Of a stretch of 64,000 nt of DNA, positions 50,522 to 60,247 are shown one piece after another (position 1 is the stretch's first letter; each line of letters begins with the position of its first letter). Position numbers and translations under genes: made by a program. The stretch is from Canna indica (taxonomy: Eukaryota > Streptophyta > Magnoliopsida > Zingiberales > Cannaceae), in NCBI GenBank assembly GCA_034359265.1, contig CP136890.1:89739501-89803500 (forward strand). Direction: 5' to 3'. The notes beneath the pieces are model-generated. The model did no database searches, was not told where the DNA came from, and was given only the letters and a program-made list of their open reading frames with translations.

Positions 50522-51772
50522 TCACGATGGAGGATGGTCTGGATCATATGGCGGGGTCTGGAGTGCTTGAGTGTACACCGGCGTGGACTGACTCGAGGAC
50601 GATGGATTAGATGATGCCGAAGAGATGCCTGCTTCGGGATGACCTGACATGTTGCGTAGCATAGCTTGTATATTCGCCATCATCTGACTCTGGCGCTCCA
50701 TCATCTCAGTCTGACGCGCGACCGTCTCCTCTAGAGTCTTTATTCTGCTAGTATGATCATAACTGGATCTAGAGGTGGACGGCCGCTCACCAGCGACCGG
50801 AGAGGTCGGTGCCCCAAGTGGCCCTAGTACGGCTCGCGCATGACCACTATCTGCGAAGCCATATACGCGGCCATGGTCCCAGCCACCTGCGGCCTCGACC
50901 CACGATGCTGCGTCAAAGTCCTCGGGGGTACCCCCGCGCTGCACCACCGTCTGGCTGTAGGTCTCCTACTCGAGTTTGATTTTTTATTTAATATTTATCA
51001 TAAAATTTAAATTATAAATATATAATGAATAATTTAAACAAATATATAATTACCATAATGTATGCAGCGCGGTTGTCGATGTACTCCCCCGTCCCATGTG
51101 CTCGACGGTGAGTCCGCTCAAACACCGCCATCGGGGAGGGTCGCTGGACACTCCCGTCATCCGACACCGTCGTCTATATTTACAAAACAAATACATTAAT
51201 TAGTACACATAGTAACAAATAAAATATATAATTAAAAGATATACTTACTATACGGTTCGCGTGCACTGCAAATGCAACAGAGCCGCCGGTGTGACGCGCT
51301 GCTCCCCCCGACATGCGATTTCTAGCCGCATTCCGAGAAACCTCCTGCCATCGATCCGTCGACCATATCCCCACGAGCTGGTCCCATATATCCGGAGTAA
51401 TCCAACCGGGGCCGTATCCCCGAGTCTCCGCGATGTTAGTGGTCCCAGCTCGGGCCATCGCTTGGGACCGAGCCTGCCCCAGCTGCCCGTTGTACCTTGC
51501 CCGGGAAATAGCCTCTCAGGCAGCGTAAATGAAGGGCCTCTGGTCCTCGGCCCATGTATAGCGAGCCTGCAAAATAATAATATTAGTACCAATATTAATA
51601 TATCATCATGCATGTAAAAAATAATAATAATACGTGCCTCAAACTCGCGCCATAACATGTCGACGTGCTCGCTAGGCACGTGAGACCACGTAGGCCATGC
51701 CCCGTGCATGTATCGTCGAATAGTAGAAGAAATGCTCCTCGGCACTTCTTCTTGCTCGAACCTGCACAACAA
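50522..51772 (-). pseudogene. Transposase_24-like (Ptta/En/Spm) gene in the CACTA element
   Basis: Several minus-strand exon-like frames. 51772-51637 includes YMHGAWPTWSHVPSEHVD. 51458-51250 includes the domain signature WQEVSRNAARNRMSGGAARH followed by TGGSVAF. 51170-51060 gives AVFERTHRRAHG. 50947-50522 is a coiled-coil and serine/proline-rich tail with TLEETVARQTEMMERQ. Splice sites between them are plausible but were not modelled. This is the accessory CACTA protein, equivalent in position to TNPA. Confidence 0.7.
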
Positions 51773-51836
51773 AAATAAATTTTAATATTATATTATGATA
51801 TAATGAAATTTGTAATGATTCATAATTCATGATATA

Positions 51837-52058
51837 TTACCGCTCCCCAATCACGCTGATCAATCTACGTGACTCTGTGGCTGGTGGAGGCTGCCACCTC
51901 TTCGGCCCGCGTGGTCGCCTGCGTCTGGATGTACTAGCCTCGGCAGTATCATCCTCATGAGGATCAGCAACAGGAGGATCAGCAGCATGAGTAAGTGCTG
52001 GAGTCTCACCGATCGGAGACTCCGAAGCTCTCCTGCGTCGATAATCACGACCAGACAT
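51837..52058 (-). pseudogene. Probable 5' exon of the CACTA accessory gene
   Basis: 73 codons beginning MSGRDYRRRRASESPIGE, arginine-, proline- and alanine-rich, with a basic RRRRPRGPKRW cluster. It lies just upstream of the transposase_24-like exons on the same strand and ends beside a potential donor. No independent domain was recognised. Confidence 0.5.
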
Positions 52059-52135
52059 ATCTGTCGAACAGACATATAATCAGATTATTGTATAAATAGT
52101 AGAGATATATTTAATAAAATATATATACTTTATAA

Positions 52136-52594
52136 TTATTCCTCATCATCTGAATAATAGTCTTCGAATTCTTCTTCTTCTTCCTCTTCTTCATCTTCTT
52201 CATCTCCAGCTTCCTCAATTTCATGATCGTCATCATCAGCATATTCAACTTCTAATTGAATTGACGTTGTGTCTGCATCCTCGAGTATTGGAATAATACG
52301 ATCCACAGCAGGAAGATCATCTTCTTGATAGAAACCAGGAGGATCATTTTCTCCTACTATCGCATCAATTTTTCCTCTACCTTTTGTCTTACAGACTACA
52401 CGCCAATCTGCTCTATCTTTATTTCGAGCCAGATACTTCGCGTAATATACTTGTTCGGCTTGTGATGCCAATATTAAAGGCTCATTTGCTGCCAATTTCG
52501 ATTTGTAATTAACCTCAACAAGTTTGTATTTTGGATGAACTTTCATGCTCCTTTTTGTTGTATCGAACCAATGACATCTAAATAGGACGACCAA
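52136..52594 (-). pseudogene. CACTA transposase C-terminal fragment (DUF4216-like)
   Basis: 152 codons starting VVLFRCHWFDTTKRSMKVH and containing PLILASQAEQVYYAKY and ADWRVVCKTK, the pattern of the DUF4216 region at the C-terminus of TNP2-type transposases. It finishes with a long acidic tail (about 30 D/E). The catalytic part that should precede it is absent; instead a 28-bp tandem array and the element's subterminal DNA lie upstream. Confidence 0.75.
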
Positions 52595-52607
52595 TGAACC
52601 AATGACA

Positions 52608-52718
52608 TCGTCCGAATTGGACGATTCCGGCGCGCGTCCGAAGTGGACGATTCTGGCGCGCGTCCGAAGTGGACAAACCGGCGCGCGTCCGAAGTGGACG
52701 ATTCCGGCGCGCGTCCGA
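52608..52718. repeat. Tandem array of about 28-bp GTCCGAAGTGGACGATTCC units
   Basis: About four units around GGCGCGCGTCCGAAGTGGAC, one slightly shortened. The related CACTA at 29.1 kb has only a single unit with degraded neighbours, so the array has expanded or contracted between the two copies. It sits exactly at the junction where transposase coding sequence has been lost. Confidence 0.8.
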
Positions 52719-53777
52719 AATTAATCTAAACCCTAATAATTAATCTAACAAATTAAATAATTAATCTAAACAATTAATTAACAATTATAAAACAATTAAT
52801 TAACAATTATAAAATAATATAAAATATATATATAATTATAAATTCCGGCGCCGGAGTCCACCCTCCGGCGCCGACGTACAGTGGCCGGACACACTGTCCG
52901 GCCACTGTAGAAGGTCCGGCGGCGGCCATCGGCCGACCGCCGTCGGCCGAAACCCTAGAAATAGGGTTTCGGTCGAATTGATTCTCGCCGGCCGCAACGG
53001 GAAGAGACGGCCGGCCGCAACGGGAAGAGACGGCCGACCGATCAACATACCTGAACAAGTCGGCAGCAGCGGGAGGAGGAAGAGGCGTCGTCGGCGTCGG
53101 CAGCAGCGGCGGCGAGAGGCATCGGCAGGAGCGGCGGCAGCAGCGGCGGGAGGAAGAAGGGTCGGGCGCGAGAGCGTGCCCTATATAAACTTATCAGCAA
53201 TGGCTCACTCGCCCGTTAGAAAGCCGTTGCTGATAAGTTATCATCAGCAACGGCTCACTTGTCCGTTAGAAAGCCGTTGCTGATATTTTAATTATCAGCA
53301 ACGGCTCGCCTTTCCGTCAGAAAGCCGTTGCAGATAATTAAAATAATCCGCAACGGCTCGGGCGGCCGTAAGAATGCCGTTGCAAATAGCAACGGCTTGA
53401 ACGGCCGTTGCTGAAGACCAAGTTTCTAGTAGTGATTGTCGTTGCAATGGAAGTGATCCATCGGAAGAATTCACAACTGTGAATGCCAATTTTGTCTCTA
53501 TTTATGCAAGTCACATATAATCGACCGAAATTTTTCTCACTTTCACTTATCTTTATCGCAGCTCGCAAACCGCAAAAATATTCTTTATTTTGATATCTCA
53601 AATATATTTCGCTTATTCGGGATGAAGAAGCTAACATACTATTCAATGAAACTAAAATTAGTATATTGTTGGTAACATACATTATCATAGAATTTTAAGT
53701 AGCAATTAAGTCTATTACAAGTCCAAGACATATAATTCTATTTACATGTTTAAACCTAATTAAAATAGCAAGGGCAA

Positions 53778-54541
53778 TCAGCGTCGATGTGCCCAAAGCT
53801 GATTTGCAATCCCTTCCCGAATGTTATGCACAACATTTTGAGTTAAAGAAGATTCATCACCTACCAATGAGGAAATAGGGGGTAAAGATTGTTCATCATC
53901 AATAATAACTTCTTCATTGTTCCAAATATCGATTAATTCATCCGAATTACGATATTTAATAATGAAGTTATGAATTGTACAACACGCCAATACGATATTG
54001 TTTTGTCTTGCTAGCAAGTAATCCGGCATCATCTTTAACATCAGAAAACGTGCTTTCAATAGTCCAAAGCATCGTTCGATTACGTTCCGAACGGATGAAT
54101 GCCGTTGATTGAACAATTCTCTTTTTGTTGAGGGGCCTCAACTACGATAATATGATCTATGGTACCTTTCACCACGATAAGGTGCCAAAAATCTAGATAC
54201 ATTCGGGTATCCCGCATCAACCACGTAGAATTCATCTAACAAAAGGTAAGAAAAATTTCTATTAAAATCAAATCAACACTAAGGAAGTGATTACGTTGAG
54301 TTAAATTACCTCCTATTGGCATAGGAAAACCTGAGTTGGGAGAATAAATAGTGTGGCTGAAAATACGCGCGTCATTCGCGCTTCCCTCCCAACCACTCTT
54401 TACGTAGGTGAATAGCATGTTGTGAGCACATGCTGCCATTACATTTTGTGTAATGGTTCCCTTACGGCCCCGATATAAAGATGTCTTATTTGCGGGAACG
54501 AATGCCGAGACATGTGTCCCATCTATCGCCCCTATGTAATT
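53778..54541 (-). pseudogene. PIF/Harbinger transposase pseudogene (DDE_Tnp_4)
   Basis: Two exons are visible. 54541 to about 54310 encodes NYIGAIDGTHVSAFVP (first catalytic D), MAACAHNMLFTYVKSGWEGS and ends at a GT donor. About 54236-53778 encodes DEFYVVDAGYPNVSRFLAPY (second D) and RHSSVRNVIERCFGLLKARF (catalytic E), ending ANQLWAHRR. A TGA interrupts the second exon after YYRS, and the 5' exon with the DNA-binding domain was not found. The enzyme is therefore inactive, although all three catalytic positions survive. Confidence 0.85.
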
Positions 54542-56613
54542 CTACAAAATGATTATTCAAATGTTAGACAACCCCTATGAAATTATACACAAAGGATTAG
54601 GATCTGACAAAATGATAGAATAGCAAGAACAACACATATAAAAACTGTAGATCTGACAAATGTAACAGCCGATGAAAATAAAAAATGATAGAATAGCAAG
54701 AACAGTAAACCCTAGATTCAGATATCACAGTTCACACCGAAAACCTTTACATCCAAATCTCGACAATAAACCCAACGAGATCTCACAAATGTCATCAGAT
54801 GTCAACAGAAAACCTTTACATCCAAATCTTGACATTAAACCCTAGATCCAGATCTCATGGATCACACCGAAAAAACATAAAAAAAGATCAAATATATGTA
54901 GAAAGAAGGTTTTAGATTTACCTTGCGAGGAGGAATGAAAGTTTATTTCGATGGGATATAAACTTTCGCCGAAGATGTTGCCGAAGCTGCCGAGGAGAAG
55001 GTGATTTTTTTTGCCGCAGAGGTGTTCGAAAGGGATGCGGAGGAGAGGTGGATTTACCTTGCGAGGAGGGAGAGTTTATTTAGGCGAGATCAAAATCTTT
55101 CGCCGAAGGCGATTTTTTTTCGCCGCAGAGGTGTGTTCGAAAGGGAGGAGAGGTCGGGACTTGCCCTAATCCGTGATCGCACGGGTTTTGTTCCTTTTCG
55201 CGAAACGGGCAGAAGTTTTCGTAAATTTTACAAGTTTGCCACCGCCCGTTTCGGGTAATTTTCGTGAAAACCAGAATTCTACTCCGAGTTGAATTCTGGT
55301 TCATGTACAAAGGGGTGTTTCGCGAAAATCTCATTTCGCGAAAACTCCGACCCGTTTTCATCAACAAATAGGTTTTCGGAGCTACGTTTATATAATATAA
55401 GTGTATATTATATAATCAGCAATTTCACAAATTCGAATTTTGGAGAGGGGACATTCTTAAAATCAGATTTGAAGTTTCAAAATTTTTCAAACCAGAATTG
55501 AGTGGATCAGATACCCATTTTACCCCGGTTAGAGACTTTCGTTAAAAAAAATTATAATTATAAAAAAAATTATATAAAAAAATATAATAAAACTGAGGTG
55601 TTAAATGCTAAAAAATATTTTTTCAAACTCTTTAATTCATTAGAGACTTTTGCAAAAGTCTATAAAACTAAATTTAAATTAAAAATTATGAATTTTTTTT
55701 TTGAACCACAACACATCTTTTGTATTTTAAAAAAGATACTTCATTAATTAAAATTATTATTATTTAATTATAAAGCTATTATAGACTTTGGGCAAAAATC
55801 TCTAATACATTAGAGGCTTTCACCCAAAGTCTATAAAATTAAATTTAAAATAAAAATTTTAAAATATTTTTTGTCCAAAATATTTTCATAGACTTCGGCA
55901 CATCTTTTATATTATGTATATATTTTTGTGAAAAAATTATTTTTTATAATTAAAAAATATTATAAATAAAAGTCTCTAACTCAGTCTCTAACTCATTAGA
56001 GACTTTTGTGCAAAGTCTATAGTAATTTTATAATTTTTTAAAAATATATTTGAATTCATTAAATAAATTTTTTAATGATACAAAATATCTACTATGATCC
56101 AAAAAAATATTTTATATCAAAATATTTCATAATTTTTAATTTTAACTTAAATTTGTAGACTTTGTGCAAAAGTCTTTAATACATTAAAGAGTTTGAAAAT
56201 ATATTTTTTATACTCTAATATCACTACAACACATCGTTGGAATTTTGACGGCAAATTATAAAGAAATTCTGACGTCGAAGGAAGTAAATATTTGCATACT
56301 GACGGCAGTAAATTCGTCGAAAACGAGTGTCGGATAACCTCCGCTTAATTTTAAATATTGACGTCTATGCAGGCGTCAATATTTAAAATTCGACGTCTAT
56401 TACCATCAAAAAAGAGGCGTCAATATTTAAATTTCGACGCCGCGTACGGTCGAAACGAGACGTCAATATTCAAAATTTCGACGACCGTACGCAAAATTTA
56501 TTGACGCCAACATATTGACACCTTTGACGTCAATATGAGACGTCAATATGCTAAGCATATTGACGCCTCCTCAGGCATCAATATGTCATATTTTTTTTAA
56601 TAAAATTTCGTGA

Positions 56614-57270
56614 ATATTCCTCGCGCAGGGCCACCTCATCCCCATGATCGACATGGCTATCCTCCTCGCCGATCGCGGCGCCCGCGTCAGCTTCATCAGC
56701 ACCCCCGTCAACGCTGCCCGCGCTGCCGCCGCCGCCGGCGCCCGCACAGGCGTCTCCATCGACTTCGTCGAGCTCCCCTTCCCCTGCGCCGCCGTAGGAC
56801 TCCCTAACGGGTGCGAGAACCTCGACCTCCTCCCGTCTTTGGAATCGCACCATGTTGAACTCTTCTTCTCCGCTGCCGCCCTCCTCCGCGACCCCCTCAA
56901 GCAATACCTCCTCGCCCAGCCGCCGTCCCCGGCTTGCATGATCGCCGACGCCTGCAACCCTTGGACCAGGTTCGTCGCCGGGGAGCTCCGGATGCCGCGG
57001 CTCCTCTTCTACGGCCCCTCCTGCTTGTACACCCTGTGCGCGCGCATGATCAAACATCTCATAATCTGGGATCGTTACAAGGACGACCCATTCGAGCCCT
57101 TCGTCGGCGGCGAGAGGTAACAGAGTGAGCATCGTCGGCGGCGAAGAGCATCGAGTTATTCGTTGGCTCGACGAGAAGCCAGCGAGATCTATCATCTACC
57201 TCAGCGGAAGCGTCTTCGCAAGAGGTGGAGAAGTGGCTGTCGGGCTTCGAAGAGAGAACTACAGGGAGGG
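56614..57270 (+). pseudogene. Chimeric UDP-glycosyltransferase fragment inside the CACTA
   Basis: Begins FLAQGHLIPMIDMAILLADR, the N-terminal acceptor-domain start of UGT73-type enzymes. It continues with FVELPFPCAAVGLPNGCENL and FYGPSCLYTLC to a TAA at 57118-57120. In the next frame 57160-57200 gives IRWLDEKPARSIIYLS, the segment that normally opens the C-terminal half. About 70 residues between them and the sugar-nucleotide PSPG box are missing, so it cannot be an active glycosyltransferase. The GC-rich codon pattern matches a host monocot-like gene rather than the AT-rich surroundings. Confidence 0.85.
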
Positions 57271-57464
57271 GGATCGTCATCAAAAAGAAATCGAAGGTGG
57301 GAAAAATCCCGCCTCGATTTCCCGCTCGGCAAAGCCCCTCGGCGAGCGCGCCGAGGGGCGCTTCTTGCGCATCCGCTAACCCGCGCAGGCGGGCGCGGGT
57401 TAGTGCGCCTGCGAGCCCGCGCGGGTGGAAATTGATGCGGGCTCGCACACCCACGAGCTCGCGT

Positions 57465-57850
57465 CATATTTCGACGCCATGTTGGGCGTCGAAATATTTC
57501 GACGCCGGACGGTCTGGCGTCGAAACATTTCGACGCCGGGCAGTCGGGCGTCGAAATACTATGTTTCGACGCCGAGCAGTCCGGCGTCGAAATACGAAAT
57601 ATTTCGACGTCGGACTGCCTAGCGTCGAAACGTAGAAATATTTCGACGTCGGACCGTCGACGTCGAAAATATGGCGTCGAAATATTTCGACGCCGGACGG
57701 TTTGGCGTCGAAACATTTCGACGTCTGCTGTCAGCCGTCAAAAAAAATTTCGACGCCTACAACAGACGTCAAAATTTTTAATATTATAATTTTTTTGATA
57801 AAAATTATTTCGACGTCGTTAGCCGACGTCGAAATTTTTACGTCGATATA
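57465..57850. repeat. Array of TTTCGACGCC inverted units (CACTA subterminal repeats)
   Basis: About ten paired units of the form ATTTCGACGCCGGACGG...GGCGTCGAAAT, each a short palindrome, spaced 30-45 bp apart. A looser TATTGACGTC array occupies the left end (56240-56580). These are probably binding sites of the cognate transposase. Confidence 0.8.
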
Positions 57851-58080
57851 TTAAAATTTTCTTGTAGTGTATCTTATTTTTATTATAAAAAATATTTTAT
57901 AAATTTAAATTATTTTTTATATTTTTATTTAATTTTTTTTAACAATGTCTCTAATAGACTTTGGCCTAGTGGTAAAACGGGTATCCAATCCATTAGGTTC
58001 TGATTTTAAAAATTTTGATTTCCAAAATCTGGATTTGAAAATTTCTCACTCCTAAAATTCGGTTTTAAAAAATTATTGTT

Positions 58081-60247
58081 ATATAATGACCATTTGCTAA
58101 TTATTTTAAATGGTTAATGGAAGTATGCTTAATTTGATGATATACTTTCTCTTGCATTGCAATTTTTTTAGAATGGTACCTCTAAAATATATGTTCCGCT
58201 ATCAAGTTCCTATTTATTTTCTTCTTTTGCTTCTAAAGAGTAATTAATATTGTTAGTATTATATAGGACTGACTATTTAATATTGTATATTATAATTTAT
58301 TTGTTGTTAAAACTCTATTATATGCTTTTGTTGCATAATCTTAAATTGTTAATACTTTGACCTATTTAAGTATATGATTATGTTTTCAAAGATATACGAG
58401 CAATCAGCTAAGTATGCATTATCGCAAATTAATATGTAAGAGGTAATTTAAATTTTTTTCACTGACATACAATTAATCATAAATTGCACTCATCTTGGAA
58501 GCATCACAGCTTTCAAATTGCATATGTTTCTAGAACAACCAAGGTATATACATGCATTGATATATATATATATATATAAAAGTTGTTCACATTCACATCA
58601 TACAAGTTTTTCCCAATATGTATCTATGGCCTTTGATTTTCATCTAAGAATATTACTTATATATATAAGCAAATTTGAATATTGCTTATATATATAAGTA
58701 ATTTTTAATGTTGCTTGTATATAGATAAATATTAATTATTAATGTAAGACAATTTTTTAATTTTATATATTAAGAAAAAGATTTTTATTTTATAATTTTA
58801 TATTAAATTTAATTATTATTTATAATTATTTTTAATTAAATTGTATTAATATACATGCAATCAAATTCTAAAAAAATTGAGAATATTTTTTAATGTATTG
58901 AATTATTTTTATGTAAGTTTTTGAGTTTTTGGAGTATCATTTTTTTTATTTGTTTGTTTTTCAAAAATAATTAATATATTTTTTCAAACCAAAAAAATAT
59001 ATGTAATTTAAATAATTTAAATATATTATTTTCTAATTTTTCTCAATTTTTTTTTATATCTATATTATATTTGATATTTACCCATAAAAATATTACTATT
59101 TTTATTCTATTTTTTTTTGTATATTTTGATCGTTCAAAACTATATTGATTTTATTATAATTTACTTTGATGTTTTTCATGTAGAATATCATTACTATTAA
59201 CATTTTTCATTTAAAAAATTACTCTATAAAATAAATATATCTTAAAACAAATACATACAAATACATAGAAGCATTATTTTTGTATTAAAGTCAATTTTTT
59301 TCCTTAAAAATACTAATGTAACATTTTATTTTATTTTATGAGTATATATTTTATTCTATTTTTCATAAACATTTACTTATATACTTAACTTTTTAATAAT
59401 AAGTTTATAATAATGTTATATATAAACAAAATTTTCAATATATATATTAAATTTATTTAATTGTTTATTATTATTTTTTAAAAAATTATATATATTTGCG
59501 CAACGCGCGGATTCTCGACTAATTTTTATAGTATAGAATTAATCTTCAATACTATTACACAATTAATTCTTGATAAATTTTATAGTTAAAAACATGTGCT
59601 CAATAATAGTGGCAGCGTAGAGGTAAAACTAAAATGAAATTTATAAGCCTTAATGTGAATTATTTATTATGTTTTCGGTTATTTACCAAATTCAAACCTT
59701 AAGTTAGAAATTGATAAAAATTAAAAATTAAAAATAAAATAAAATAAAATTCACAATCGAAACTAATCTTGACAGTGTACCCTAAATACCCTTGTATATT
59801 GTTCATACCAATTCTTTTTTTCAGCTCCTTTCTTCTTCTTTCCCATTGCCATCGGTGCCTTATGAGCACATTATTACCACCAACCTTGAACGACATAAAC
59901 TTTCACCTCTCCTCTCTAATTTTCCTTCGCTGATAATACCTTGAGGACATTCGCAATCTCTTTTCTTCTCCCCACAAGATCCCAGGTGTAGTATTAGAAA
60001 TTCATGAAGGATAAAATTTGGAGGACGAAGAAAAGAGAGGATGGGAGAGGATATAATAGGAAAATGTTGAAAAAAAATTAGAGCTTTATTTCGACTTCGG
60101 CTAGTTGAAAAAATGACAAGGAGGAGGAAAGGGACGACAATTGTGAATGTTGGCACAATCCACGGATAGATGATTTTTTTTTGTGTGTGTTGAGGATGTT
60201 GTTTTGCCACAATATATTAGGGTATTAACCATACACAGCCAAAATTG
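58081..60247. other. AT-rich intergenic DNA, no gene
   Basis: Very AT-rich with an (AT)n tract at 58560-58580 and repeated TATATATAAG words near 58660-58730. Short minus-strand frames at 59.7-60.2 kb show no domain. The only structured site is a Helitron-like 3' terminus near 59.5 kb. Confidence 0.45.
59496..59522 (+). other. Possible Helitron 3' terminus
   Basis: GCGCAACGCGC can form a short hairpin. It lies about 10 bp before CTAA, which is followed by T, fitting the Helitron 3' rule (hairpin, then CTRR, then insertion before T). This GC-rich dozen stands out in about 1.5 kb of AT-rich DNA. No 5' TC end or Rep/helicase was found. Confidence 0.35.

Larger units (their letters stand above)
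49913..53434 (-). mobile_element. CACTA (En/Spm) transposon, non-autonomous, TSD ATT
   Basis: A 3,522-bp element from CACTACTAGAAT to TTTCTAGTAGTG, flanked by ATT on both sides (49910-49912 and 53435-53437). Subterminal zones (about 49925-50230 and 53190-53420) are filled with CAGCAACGGC and its inverse, the expected transposase-binding repeats. The minus strand holds a C-terminal transposase fragment and a transposase_24-like gene, each broken. It is inserted in the GRF-finger ORF and is the longer relative of the derivative at 27.6-29.9 kb. Confidence 0.95.
49720..53637 (-). pseudogene. Small GRF-type zinc-finger ORF, split by a CACTA insertion
   Basis: The minus-strand start ATG is at 53637. 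The frame runs to the CACTA insertion point (53435) and, ignoring the element and one copy of its ATT duplication, continues in frame from 49909 to a TAA at 49722-49720. This gives 130 codons with no stop. The GRF pattern is CG ... NFGRLYVTC ... SCEFFRW; the first cysteine of the usual CxCG is not visible. After the finger come an acidic/basic helix (about residues 68-95) and a hydrophobic stretch GLIVLIFIAIVFF near the C-terminus, probably a membrane segment, a layout familiar from plant GRF-finger proteins. It lies downstream of the Harbinger transposase on the same strand. Whether it belongs to the element is uncertain. Confidence 0.65.
48011..55372 (-). mobile_element. PIF/Harbinger-like element, approximate limits, carrying a nested CACTA
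   Basis: Contains a minus-strand Harbinger transposase pseudogene (53778-54541) and a GRF-finger ORF. Both outer zones share the words TTTCGCGAAA and CGAAAA and end in similar inverted blocks: GCGTTTGTTTACGAAAA on the left, and on the right CTATTTGTTGATGAAAA read inverted. The terminal 3-bp duplication expected for PIF could not be identified, so the limits are estimates. Removing the 3,522-bp CACTA and one ATT leaves about 3.8 kb, a normal size for an autonomous Harbinger. Confidence 0.5.
56222..57869 (+). mobile_element. CACTA transposon carrying a captured UGT fragment, TSD TAT
   Basis: A 1,648-bp element from CACTACAACACATCG to AATTTTCTTGTAGTG, flanked by TAT on both sides (56219-56221 and 57870-57872). 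Subterminal zones contain many TTGACGTC / ATTTCGACGCC units in both orientations. This is a different motif from the CAGCAACGG family, so it is a separate CACTA lineage. It has no transposase domain. Its GC-rich interior is of host-gene origin. Confidence 0.9.
55430..58080. mobile_element. Putative long-TIR element (MULE-like) enclosing a CACTA
   Basis: About 55430-55545 and 57955-58080 are inverted relatives: GGATCAGATACCCATTTTACC on the left answers GGTAAAACGGGTATCC on the right, with matching GAATTTT, AAAATCAGA and AGAGAC words in mirror order. Inside are several TTAGAGACTTTTG / CAAAAGTCT inverted units (55529-56180). The CACTA at 56222-57869 sits in the middle. The exact ends and target duplication were not resolved, and no transposase was seen. 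Confidence 0.45.

Noticed and set aside
57465..57850. Regularly spaced palindromic repeats resembling a CRISPR array
   Set aside because: Eukaryotic context, units in both orientations with unequal spacing, and location at the end of a CACTA element. These are transposase-binding repeats.
57957..57985. GGCCTAGTGGTAAAACGGG resembling the 5' part of a tRNA
   Set aside because: No matching anticodon or T arm follows, and the sequence has an inverted partner at 55.5 kb, so it belongs to the terminal inverted repeat.
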